Assembly (NCBI GenBank): GCA_035719045.1
Contig: DASTGO010000253.1
Coordinates: forward strand, 1 to 29,764
From: DASTGO01 sp035719045
GTDB taxonomy: Bacteria > Actinomycetota > Actinomycetes > Actinomycetales > Kineosporiaceae
Length of the DNA: 29,764 nt
Direction of reading: 5' to 3'
Below the pieces are notes generated by a model. It had not been told where the DNA came from. It made no database searches and was given only the letters and a program-made list of their open reading frames with translations. Positions 16,527 through 23,326 of this stretch are shown here, piece after piece. The position numbers were made by a program, and so were the translations under genes. How positions within the stretch are numbered: the stretch's first letter is position 1; every line of letters starts with the position of its first letter.

Positions 16527-17966
16527 TCAGTCGCCCAGTTCGGCACGCCGGCGGGCGACGTACTCGTCGAGTTCCTCGCGGATCACATCGTCCAGCGGCG
16601 GCAGCACGTACTCGTCGAGCTTGGTGCGCCAGATGTCCGACGCCCGGGAGGCCGCATCCCTGGCCCCGCCCCGCATCCACCGGTCGTAGTTGTCCGAGGA
16701 GGACAGGAAGGGCCGGTAGAAGCAGGTCCGGAACCGCTCCATGGTGTGCATGGCGCCGAGGAAGTGCCCGCCGGGGCCGACCTCCTCATGGGCACCGAAG
16801 GCCAGCGACTCCTCGTCGAAGTCCAGCGGGGTGAACGCCTTCTGCAGCATCTCCAGGATCTGCATGTCGATGACGAACTTCTCGTAGGAGGCGACCAGGC
16901 CGCCGTCGAGCCAGCCCGCCGCGTGCATCACCCAGTTGATGCCCGCCAGGAAGGTCGGGAGCATCGTCATCAGCGCCTCGTACGCGGCCTGCGCATCCGG
17001 CACCTGCGAGGAGGTGAGCCCGCCACCGGACCGGACCGGCAACCCGAAGTGCCGGGCGATCTGTCCCGTCGCCAGCAGGCCGACCGCCGACTCGGGCGTC
17101 CCGAAGCAGGGGCTTCCGGACTGCATGTCGATGTTCGACAGGAACGACCCGAGGACCACCGGGCAGCCGGGCCGGATCAGCTGGGACAACGCGATCCCGG
17201 TCAGGGCCTCGGCCATCTGCTGCGCCAGCGTCGCCGGGATCGACACCGGGGACATCGCCCCCATCAGCAGGAACGGGGTGAGCACGACCGCCTGGTTGGC
17301 CTCGCAGTACTCGAACTGGGCGTCGAGCATCCGGTCGTCCCAGCGCAGTGGTGAGTTGCAGTTGATCAGCGAGATCGTCGCCGGGGTGCGTTCGATCGCC
17401 TCGCGCCCGCCGAACAGGATCTCGGTCATCCGGATGGTGTCCCGGGCGTTCGGGCCGGACACCACATTGCCCATGTAGATCTTGTCCGTCAGCGTCTGCA
17501 GCGCGTGGACCATGTCCAGGTGCCGGGAGTCCAGCGGTGCGTCGTTCGGCTCGCAGATCACCCCGCCCGCGGAGTCCAACGAGGAGAAGGACTGGGCGAG
17601 CCGGGTGAAGTTGCGGAAGTCCTCCATGGTGGCGTCCCGGCGAACCTCGCCCTCCCGCACGAACGGCGGCCCGTACACCCCGCCGAAGACCATCGCGTCG
17701 CCGCCGAGGTGCACGCTGTTGGCGGGATTGCGCGCCTGGACGTCGAACTCGCGTGGCGCCTTCGCCACCTGCTCGAGGATGAAGTCCGGGTCGAACTTCA
17801 CGTTGTTGCCGTCGACGTCCTGACCGGCCTTGCGGAACAGTTCCAGCGCGCGGTCGGACATGAACTCGACGCCGAGTTCGCTGACCAGCCGGCGCCACCC
17901 CTTGTCCAGGGTGGCCATGGCGTCGCCGGAGAGGATCTCGTAGCGCGGCATGGCGTTGCGGAACAT
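16527..17966 (-). CDS. Non-pyrrolysine MttB-family corrinoid methyltransferase (probable quaternary amine demethylase)
   Basis: The protein is 479 aa from ATG 17966, with AGGGAGG at about five bases. It belongs to the trimethylamine methyltransferase (MttB/COG5598) superfamily: LDKGWRRLVSELGVEFMSDR, DATMEDFRNFTRLAQSFSSL, ISLINCNSPLRWDDRMLDAQ, VVLTPFLLMGAMSPVSIPAT and a C-terminal LDEYVLPPLDDVIREELDEY. The frame reads through with no in-frame amber codon, so it lacks pyrrolysine. Characterised non-Pyl members demethylate quaternary amines: MtgB of Desulfitobacterium hafniense uses glycine betaine, and relatives use proline betaine, carnitine or gamma-butyrobetaine. It would move one methyl from the substrate to Co(I) of the corrinoid protein encoded divergently. 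Which quaternary amine is used cannot be read from sequence; context favours glycine betaine. Control is probably by the IclR gene that diverges from it. Confidence 0.9.
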   Translation of the reverse strand: MFRNAMPRYEILSGDAMATLDKGWRRLVSELGVEFMSDRALELFRKAGQDVDGNNVKFDPDFILEQVAKAPREFDVQARNPANSVHLGGDAMVFGGVYGPPFVREGEVRRDATMEDFRNFTRLAQSFSSLDSAGGVICEPNDAPLDSRHLDMVHALQTLTDKIYMGNVVSGPNARDTIRMTEILFGGREAIERTPATISLINCNSPLRWDDRMLDAQFEYCEANQAVVLTPFLLMGAMSPVSIPATLAQQMAEALTGIALSQLIRPGCPVVLGSFLSNIDMQSGSPCFGTPESAVGLLATGQIARHFGLPVRSGGGLTSSQVPDAQAAYEALMTMLPTFLAGINWVMHAAGWLDGGLVASYEKFVIDMQILEMLQKAFTPLDFDEESLAFGAHEEVGPGGHFLGAMHTMERFRTCFYRPFLSSSDNYDRWMRGGARDAASRASDIWRTKLDEYVLPPLDDVIREELDEYVARRRAELGD

Positions 17967-17996
17967 CCGACCTCCCTTGACCCGTACTGGGCGCCG

Positions 17997-18002
17997 ATCC
18001 TA
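17997..18002 (-). promoter_or_regulatory. Candidate -10 box TAGGAT for the mttB-like gene
   Basis: On the minus strand TAGGAT lies 30 bases before the ATG and just downstream of the GTTCCA-N5-TGGAAC palindrome, which would cover the -35 region. No good -35 is seen, consistent with a regulator-dependent promoter. Confidence 0.35.
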
Positions 18003-18022
18003 CGCTCAAGACTTGAAACTAG

Positions 18023-18039
18023 GTTCCACGATATGGAAC
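18023..18039. promoter_or_regulatory. Palindromic operator GTTCCA-CGATA-TGGAAC, IclR type
   Basis: A perfect 6-bp inverted repeat with a 5-base spacer stands between the divergent mttB-like and iclR 2 genes. TTCC-N7-GGAA symmetry of this size is common for IclR-family sites. The adjacent regulator is the obvious candidate binder. Confidence 0.65.
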
Positions 18040-18126
18040 TTGCATCAGGAACTTCTAGGATCAGGAACTTCTGGAATCTGAGACTTCTGGGGTCTGGAGC
18101 TTCGTGGATGTGGAACCTCTGGGATC
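18035..18126. repeat. Degenerate 16-bp tandem repeats carrying GGAAC half-sites
   Basis: Units start at 18035 (short, 13), 18048, 18064, 18080, 18096 and 18112 with an exact 16-base spacing after the first. The consensus is about GGAACTTCTGGGATCT, with copies such as GGAACTTCTAGGATCA, GGAACTTCTGGAATCT, GAGACTTCTGGGGTCT and GGAGCTTCGTGGATGT. The first copy begins in the right arm of the palindromic operator. The array ends 22 bases before the ATG of iclR 2. Confidence 0.75.
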
Positions 18127-18148
18127 GGAAGCGGCCGGTGAACTCGCG

Positions 18149-19123
18149 ATGACGGCACGTGCGGTCACCCGCCCCGCCGCGGGAACGTCAAGCCGCCGGC
18201 GCGACACGGGGCCGGCGGTGGACGGGGGCGAGCCGGTCCGGGCCCCTCGGTCCGCCCCCGCGACACGCCCCCCGGCACCCGAGCCCGCACCGCACCGCGG
18301 CCTCGGATCCTCCCCCGGCAGCCAGGCGGTGGACCGGGCGGCCGCCCTGCTCGCGGCGATCGTGGAGTCCCCGCGCCCCCGCTCGTTCACCTCCCTCGTC
18401 GACGAACTGGGGCTGGCCAAGTCGACGACGTCACGGTTGCTACAGGCGTTGGAACGCAACCGGTTGGCGCACCGGGACCGGTCCGGCTGCTTCCGTCCCG
18501 GAGCCCTGTTCGCCAGTTACGCCGCCCGGGAGCAGACCGTTCACGACCTGGTCGAGCTGGTCCGGCCGATGCTGGAACGGCTCGGTGAGGAGACCGGCGA
18601 GACGATCAACTTCTCCGTGCCCCGCGGCGACGGGATCGTCCAGGTCGCCCAGATCGACAGCCGCTACCTGCTGGGCGCGACCAACTGGGTCGGGGTGGAG
18701 GTCCCGCCGCACTGCTCCGCGCTCGGCAAGGTGCTGTACGCCTTCGGCCGGCTGAGGCTTCCCGCGGGCCCGCTGGAACGCCGCACCCCCGCCACGATCA
18801 CCTCGGTGGAACGGCTTGAGCGCGAACTGGTCGAGGTCCGCCGGCGCGGCTGGGCCGTGGCCTGGGAGGAACTGGAGACGGGGCTGGTCGCGATCGCCTC
18901 CCCCGTGCGTACCGCCGACGGCGTGGTCGGCGCCGTCTCCGTCTCCGCCCCGACGGCCCGCCTGCCGCGCAGCCGGGTTCCCGCGGTGGCGGCCCTGCTC
19001 GTCGCGCAGACCGGCGAGGTCTCCGGTCAGCTCGGCTGTCCCGGTTCCAGTCTGACCGGACCGGGCCTCACCGGACCGGGCCTCACCGGATCAGGACGCC
19101 CAGGAAGGGAAGGCACCGCATGA
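18149..19123 (+). CDS. IclR-family transcriptional regulator 2, first gene of the corrinoid operon
   Basis: The protein is 324 aa from ATG 18149; a GTG at 18104 in frame would start inside the 16-bp repeats and is less likely. Neither has a strong Shine-Dalgarno. The first 55 residues are Pro/Arg/Ala-rich and probably disordered, longer than in typical IclR proteins of 250-270 aa. The winged helix-turn-helix spans about 57-110 (SQAVDRAAALLAAIVESPRP, LVDELGLAKSTTSRLLQALE). The effector domain includes GETINFSVPRGDGIVQVAQI, WVGVEVPPHCSALGKVLYAF and GWAVAWEELETGLVAIASPV. The tail carries LTGPG repeats. The stop overlaps the start of the corrinoid protein gene (ATGA). It probably regulates itself, the downstream operon and the divergent mttB-like gene through the palindrome at 18023; the effector is unknown. 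Confidence 0.93.
   Translation: MTARAVTRPAAGTSSRRRDTGPAVDGGEPVRAPRSAPATRPPAPEPAPHRGLGSSPGSQAVDRAAALLAAIVESPRPRSFTSLVDELGLAKSTTSRLLQALERNRLAHRDRSGCFRPGALFASYAAREQTVHDLVELVRPMLERLGEETGETINFSVPRGDGIVQVAQIDSRYLLGATNWVGVEVPPHCSALGKVLYAFGRLRLPAGPLERRTPATITSVERLERELVEVRRRGWAVAWEELETGLVAIASPVRTADGVVGAVSVSAPTARLPRSRVPAVAALLVAQTGEVSGQLGCPGSSLTGPGLTGPGLTGSGRPGREGTA
19055..19095 (+). repeat. 15-bp tandem repeat in the 3' end of iclR 2
   Basis: ACCGGACCGGGCCTC occurs at 19055-19069 and 19070-19084, with a third partial copy at 19085-19095. It encodes repeated LTGPG in the C-terminal tail, outside the folded effector domain. Confidence 0.8.
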
Positions 19124-19788
19124 TGCCGGAGGAACTGCTCAGGGCCCTCTACGAGGAGACGCTGGCCGGCAACGGGCCCCGCGTCCTGGAACTGACCCGG
19201 CAGGGCCTGGAGAACGGGATGGGCCCGGAGGTCCTGCTGTTCCAGGCACTCATCCCCTCCCTGGAAGAGGTCGGGGCCAGGTTCGAGCGCGGCGACTTCT
19301 TCGTGCCGGAGATGCTCATCGCGGGCAAGGCGATGAGCGGTGCGCTGAACGTGCTGCGGCCGCTGCTGGCCGACACCGGCGCCGAGACCGCAGGCACCTT
19401 CGTCATGGGCACGGTCAAGGGAGACGTGCACGACATCGGCAAGAACCTGGTCACCATCATGCTGGAGGGCGCTGGCTTCCAGGTCATCGACCTCGGCGTC
19501 CAGGTCGCGCCGGAGAAGTTCGTCAAGGCGGTCGAGGAGCACCGGCCGGACATCGTCGGCTTCTCCGCCTTCCTCACCACGACCATGCCGATGTTCAAGG
19601 CGAACATCAACGCCCTGGAGAAGGCCGGGCTGCGGGACAAGGTCATCGTCATGGTCGGTGGAGCCCCGGTCACCCAGGAGTACGCCGACGCGGTGGGCGC
19701 CGACGGGTACGCCGCGGACGCCTCCACCGCCGTCCGGCGGGCCAAGGAGCTCATCCAGCGCCGCCGGGCCGCCGCCGCGACCTCCTGA
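19120..19788 (+). CDS. Corrinoid (B12-binding) methyl-carrier protein, MttC/MtgC type
   Basis: The protein is 222 aa, starting at one of two adjacent ATGs (19120 or 19123) after GGAAGG, and overlapping the iclR 2 stop by four bases. The N-terminal helical cap (LYEETLAGNGPRVLELTRQG, then LIPSLEEVGARFERGDFFVP, EMLIAGKAM) is the B12-binding-2 domain. The Rossmann-like cobalamin domain follows with the DxHxxG motif, GDVHDIGKNLV, whose His104 is the lower axial ligand to cobalt. It continues with DIVGFSAFLTTTM and VMVGGAPVTQEYADAVGADG, which hold the nucleotide tail. It shuttles methyl groups from the MttB-like enzyme to the pterin methyltransferase. It is the central component of the operon; no dedicated corrinoid synthesis or salvage gene is in the window. 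Confidence 0.95.
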   Translation: MMPEELLRALYEETLAGNGPRVLELTRQGLENGMGPEVLLFQALIPSLEEVGARFERGDFFVPEMLIAGKAMSGALNVLRPLLADTGAETAGTFVMGTVKGDVHDIGKNLVTIMLEGAGFQVIDLGVQVAPEKFVKAVEEHRPDIVGFSAFLTTTMPMFKANINALEKAGLRDKVIVMVGGAPVTQEYADAVGADGYAADASTAVRRAKELIQRRRAAAATS

Positions 19789-19857
19789 GCCGCAATCGCG
19801 TACGCCGCAACCGACCCCCACCAGCAGAGCGCCCGCCGCCCAGCCGAGGAGTTGTCC

Positions 19858-20760
19858 ATGCACACCGTCCTGAGGTCGGCCGCCCGCGAGGTGGTCATCG
19901 GCCACGACCAGCCGTTCTGCATCATCGGCGAGCGGATCAACCCGACCGGGCGGCCCAAGTTCCAGGAACGGCTGCGGGCCGGGGACCTCAGCCAGGTCGA
20001 GGACGACGTCCGCGCGCAACTGGCGGGCGGGGCGATGGTGCTCGACGTCAACATGGGCGTGCCGCTGGCCGACGAGGCCGACCTGCTGGCCCGGGCGATC
20101 CGGCTGGTGCAGTCGATGACGGACCTGCCGATCTGCATCGACTCCTCGGTGGTCGAGGCACTCGAGGCCGGGCTGTCCGCCTACGAGGGCAAGGCTCTGG
20201 TCAACTCGGTCACGGGTGAGACCGAGCGGCTCGACGCGATCCTCCCCCTGGTGAAGCGGTACGGCGCGGCCGTGATCGCACTGCCGAACGAGGAGGACGA
20301 GATCCCCGAGGACCCGCGCAAGCGGCTGGAGATCACCAGGAAGATCGTCGACATCGCCACCGGGAAGTACGACATCCCCGTGGAGGACATCGTGATCGAC
20401 CCGCTCGCGATGCCGATCGGCGCCAACCACGAGTACGGCCGGTGGACCATGGAGGCGATGTCGCTCATCCGCGACGAGTTCGGCCTCAACATGACCTGCG
20501 GTGCCTCGAACGTGTCGTTCGGGATGCCCGGCCGGCACGCCCTCAACGCCACCTTCCTGCCGATGGCGATGTCCGCGGGCCTGACCTGCGCGATCATGGA
20601 CGCCCGCACCCCGCAGATCGTCGAGGCCGTCAAGGCCGCGGACCTGTTCCTCGGCAACGACGAGTGGGGCGCCAACTGGATCAGCCTGCACCGGGCCAGG
20701 CAGGCGGCGGCGAAGGCCGCGGCGGAAGCCGCCGGAGCCCAGGCGACACAGCCGACGTGA
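19858..20760 (+). CDS. Methyl-THF:corrinoid methyltransferase-like protein (pterin-binding domain, MtgA/MetH type)
   Basis: The protein is 300 aa from ATG 19858, with GAGGAG six bases upstream; a TTG two codons earlier overlaps that site and is unlikely. It is a stand-alone pterin-binding TIM barrel, as in AcsE and the middle domain of MetH: FCIIGERINPTGRPKFQERL, GAMVLDVNMGVPLADEADLL, LPICIDSSVVEALEAGL, IVIDPLAMPIGANHEYG and MTCGASNVSFGMPGRHALN. In the glycine betaine system of Desulfitobacterium the equivalent protein (MtgA) takes methyl from methyl-Co(III)-corrinoid to THF, giving methyl-THF. Its place directly after the corrinoid gene supports that direction. The Ala-rich C-terminal tail overlaps the RACE gene start by four bases (GTGA). 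The spacing of 69 bp after the corrinoid gene holds no other feature. Confidence 0.93.
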   Translation: MHTVLRSAAREVVIGHDQPFCIIGERINPTGRPKFQERLRAGDLSQVEDDVRAQLAGGAMVLDVNMGVPLADEADLLARAIRLVQSMTDLPICIDSSVVEALEAGLSAYEGKALVNSVTGETERLDAILPLVKRYGAAVIALPNEEDEIPEDPRKRLEITRKIVDIATGKYDIPVEDIVIDPLAMPIGANHEYGRWTMEAMSLIRDEFGLNMTCGASNVSFGMPGRHALNATFLPMAMSAGLTCAIMDARTPQIVEAVKAADLFLGNDEWGANWISLHRARQAAAKAAAEAAGAQATQPT

Positions 20761-22625
20761 ACGGGCGCAGCGGCGCGCCCGTCCCGCCCGGCGGGGACCG
20801 GGTGCGGATCTCGTTCACCCCGTCCGGGCGGGAGGTCCGGGTCCCGGCCGGGGTGACCGTCTTCGACGCCGCGAGCTGGAACGGGATCGCCGTCGACTCC
20901 ACCTGCGGCGGGCACGGCACCTGCCGCAAGTGCACCGTGCGGGTCACCCACGGCGAGGTCCCGGTGGCCCCGGCGGACACCCGCGCGTTCAGTCCCGCCC
21001 AGTTGCGCCAGGGCTGGCGGCTGGCGTGCCTGGCGGCGGCCACCCGGGACCTGCAGGTGGACGTCCCACCGCTGGTCACCCGACCGAAGGCGGCCACGGT
21101 CGGTGTCGGCCGGCAGGTGATCCTGCACCCGGCGGTGCGCAAACGCCTGGTACGCCTGGCCGAACCGACCCTGGCCGACCAGGTGCCGGACGCCGACCGG
21201 CTGCTCGCCGCGATCGACGACCTCGAGCTGCAGGTTGACCTGCGGGCCCTGCGCAGCCTGCCGAAAGCCTTGCGGGACAACGACTTCACGGTGACCGCGG
21301 TGATCGTCGACGACGTCCTGGTGGAGGTCGAGGGCGGCGACACCACCGACAGCCGGTACGGCATCGCTTTCGACCTCGGCACCACAACCGTGGTGGCGAC
21401 CCTGCTGGACCTGTCCACCGGCACCCCGGCCGCAGTGCGCTCGATGCTGAACAGGCAACACTCGTTCGGCGGCGACGTGATCAGCCGGATCAGCGCGACG
21501 ATGCTCGACCCCGGCGCCCTCCCCCGGCTGACCGCCGCCGCCCGGGACACCCTGGCCGAACTGGCCGCCGAGGTCTGTGCGGAGGCGGGCGTGGACCCGG
21601 GCCAGGTCTACGAGGTGGCCCTGGCGGGCAACGCGACGATGGTCCACCTGGTGCTCGGGATCGACCCGGAACCGCTCGGGGTGGCGCCGTTCGTCATGTC
21701 CGCCAGGCAGTTCCCGCAGGTGCTGGCCGCCGACCTCGGACCGGCGGTGCATCCGGGGGCACGGGCGTACGTGTTCCCCGCGCTCGGCGCCTACGTCGGC
21801 GGGGACATCGTCGCCGGGATGCTCGCCGCGGGCATGGACCGGGACAGGCGGCTGCGGCTGTTCATCGACGTCGGAACCAACTGCGAGATCGTCCTCGGGG
21901 ACGCCTCCCGGCTGCTGGCCACCGCGGCCCCGGCCGGACCCGCCTTCGAGGGCGCCTCGATCCGGTGCGGGATGCGCGCCGCGGACGGGGCGATCGAGGC
22001 CGTCGAGATCAGCGACGACGACGTCCGGCTCCAGGTGATCGGTGACGCGGAACCGTTGGGGCTGTGCGGTTCCGGACTGGTCGACGCGGTAGCCGCACTG
22101 GTCGGGGCCGGCCTGCTGGACTCCTCCGGCAGGCTGCTGGACGCACCGGCCGCCCGGGAGCGGGCGCCCGGCCTGGCCGACCGGCTGGCCGAGGTCAACG
22201 GCGAGCGCGTGTTCGTCCTGCACTGGAGGGGCCGGCCCGGCGACGCGGAGCACGCGGTCTACCTGTCCCAGCGGGACGTCCGCGAGCTGCAGTTCGCCAA
22301 GGCCGCGATCGCGACCGGCTGGCGGCTGCTGGTCGAGGAGCTCGGGGTCGAGGTGTCCGACATCGCCCAGGTCCTGCTCGCGGGATCCTTCGGCAGCTAC
22401 CTGTCCCCCGCCGGCGCCATCCGGATCGGACTGGTCCCCGAGGTTCCGGTGCTGCGCATCGTGAGCGCGGGCAACGTGGCGGGCGAGGGGGCGAAGATGG
22501 CCCTGCTGTCGGTCCGCGAACGCGAGGGGGCGCGCCGGCTGCTGGAGGAGGTGCGCTATGTCGAGCTCTCCGACCGGGCCGACTTCAACGACCTGTTCGT
22601 CGAGCAGCTCTCCTTCCCCTGCTGA
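20757..22625 (+). CDS. RACE-type corrinoid reductive activator, [2Fe-2S] plus ASKHA ATPase (DUF4445)
   Basis: The protein is 622 aa from GTG 20757, coupled to the preceding gene by a GTGA overlap. Residues about 14-100 are a ferredoxin domain with the plant-type cluster pattern Cys50, Cys56, Cys59 and Cys91 (STCGGHGTCRKC, then RLACLAA). A linker domain (about 120-195) precedes the large ASKHA-fold region with phosphate loops GIAFDLGTTTVVATLLD (about 202) and FIDVGTNCEIVLG, and LCGSGLVDAVAALVGAG. It ends with LLAGSFGSYLSPAGAIRIGL. Members of this family restore Co(II)-corrinoid, formed by accidental oxidation, to Co(I) at the cost of ATP and low-potential electrons. In a cell that meets oxygen this repair would be needed often. 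The electron donor is not evident from the window. Confidence 0.94.
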   Translation: MNGRSGAPVPPGGDRVRISFTPSGREVRVPAGVTVFDAASWNGIAVDSTCGGHGTCRKCTVRVTHGEVPVAPADTRAFSPAQLRQGWRLACLAAATRDLQVDVPPLVTRPKAATVGVGRQVILHPAVRKRLVRLAEPTLADQVPDADRLLAAIDDLELQVDLRALRSLPKALRDNDFTVTAVIVDDVLVEVEGGDTTDSRYGIAFDLGTTTVVATLLDLSTGTPAAVRSMLNRQHSFGGDVISRISATMLDPGALPRLTAAARDTLAELAAEVCAEAGVDPGQVYEVALAGNATMVHLVLGIDPEPLGVAPFVMSARQFPQVLAADLGPAVHPGARAYVFPALGAYVGGDIVAGMLAAGMDRDRRLRLFIDVGTNCEIVLGDASRLLATAAPAGPAFEGASIRCGMRAADGAIEAVEISDDDVRLQVIGDAEPLGLCGSGLVDAVAALVGAGLLDSSGRLLDAPAARERAPGLADRLAEVNGERVFVLHWRGRPGDAEHAVYLSQRDVRELQFAKAAIATGWRLLVEELGVEVSDIAQVLLAGSFGSYLSPAGAIRIGLVPEVPVLRIVSAGNVAGEGAKMALLSVREREGARRLLEEVRYVELSDRADFNDLFVEQLSFPC

Positions 22626-23259
22626 TTCCCCTGCTGACCCGCGCCCGCCGGCTCCCGCCGCCCGGACCGCCGTGGTCGCCTGCGGCGCGCTCGCACTGCC
22701 GGTGGAGCAGGCGGCGGCCCGGCTCTCGCTGCCGGTCGACGTCCACCCGCTCCCCCCGCTGCTGCACAACCGCCCGCAGCGGATCGCCGCCGCCGTGGAG
22801 GCCGAGGTGCGGCGGCTGCGGGACCGGTACCCCCGGATCGCCGTCGCCTACGCCGACTGCGGCACCTACGGCGCGCTCGACGAGGTCTGCGCCCGGCTCG
22901 GGGTGGCCCGGCTGCGCGGGGCGCACTGCTACGACGTGCTCGCCGGGGCCGACCGGCTGGCCGGCCTGCTCGCCGAGGAACCCGGAACGTACCTGCTCAC
23001 CGACTACCTGGTCCGCTCGTTCCGGCGCAGCGTCGTCGTCGAGCTCGGGCTGGACCGGTACCCGCAGCTGCGGGCGGACTACTTCGGCCACTACCGGCGG
23101 GCGCTGTGGCTGGCCCAGGAGCCGACCCCCGAACTGCGCGCGGCCGCCGTATCCGCCGCCGCGGTGATGGGCCTGCCGCTGGAACAGCTCGACGTGGGCA
23201 CCGGCGGTCTGGCGGCCGGGCTGGCGGACCTGCTCGACGCAGGTCCGCCCGGAGGCTGA
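22558..23259 (+). CDS. DUF1638 protein, accessory to corrinoid methyltransfer
   Basis: The protein is 233 aa from ATG 22558, which overlaps the RACE gene by 68 bp and has GGAGGAGGTG at about six bases, inside RACE codons. The first 35 residues are Ser/Pro/Ala-rich, produced by the overlap. A later GTG near 22672, where conserved sequence begins (VVACGALALPVEQAAARL), has no ribosome site. The body fits DUF1638: LHNRPQRIAAAVEAEVRRL, VAYADCGTYGALDEVCARLG, LRGAHCYDVLAGADRL, YLLTDYLVRSF and the C-terminal helix region. Several Cys, His and Asp residues in these segments are suited to metal or corrinoid contact, but no biochemical function is established. Genes of this family are repeatedly found beside MttB-like and corrinoid protein genes, so an assembly, sensing or methyl-handling role is inferred. 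Confidence 0.85.
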   Translation: MSSSPTGPTSTTCSSSSSPSPADSPADPRPPAPAARTAVVACGALALPVEQAAARLSLPVDVHPLPPLLHNRPQRIAAAVEAEVRRLRDRYPRIAVAYADCGTYGALDEVCARLGVARLRGAHCYDVLAGADRLAGLLAEEPGTYLLTDYLVRSFRRSVVVELGLDRYPQLRADYFGHYRRALWLAQEPTPELRAAAVSAAAVMGLPLEQLDVGTGGLAAGLADLLDAGPPGG

Positions 23260-23277
23260 TCCCGCCCGCCGGGATCA
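23257..23277 (+). terminator. Terminator of the corrinoid operon
   Basis: TGATCCCG (starting in the DUF1638 stop codon), loop CCCGC and CGGGATCA give a perfect 8-bp stem. No U-run follows. It separates the demethylation operon from the two-component system genes. Confidence 0.6.
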
Positions 23278-23314
23278 CTCCCCGGGCTGACGCCAGGCCC
23301 CGCGGTCCGCAGCC

Positions 23315-23320
23315 TAGGCT
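23315..23320 (+). promoter_or_regulatory. Leaderless-type -10 box TAGGCT for the histidine kinase gene
   Basis: TAGGCT ends seven bases before GTG 23327 and there is no Shine-Dalgarno in the gap. TAnnnT at this spacing is the usual signature of leaderless actinomycete messages. Confidence 0.5.
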
Positions 23321-23326
23321 CGCTGC

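Noticed and set aside
16527..17966. Pyrrolysine-containing MttB
   Set aside because: There is no in-frame amber codon; the reading frame is continuous for the full family length, and no pyl genes are nearby.
18035..18126. CRISPR-like array
   Set aside because: Units are 16 bp, contiguous, degenerate and without spacers, so this is a tandem repeat and not a repeat-spacer array.
17967..18148. Cobalamin riboswitch controlling the corrinoid genes
   Set aside because: No B12-box-like core is seen between the divergent genes; the interval is explained by a palindrome and 16-bp repeats.
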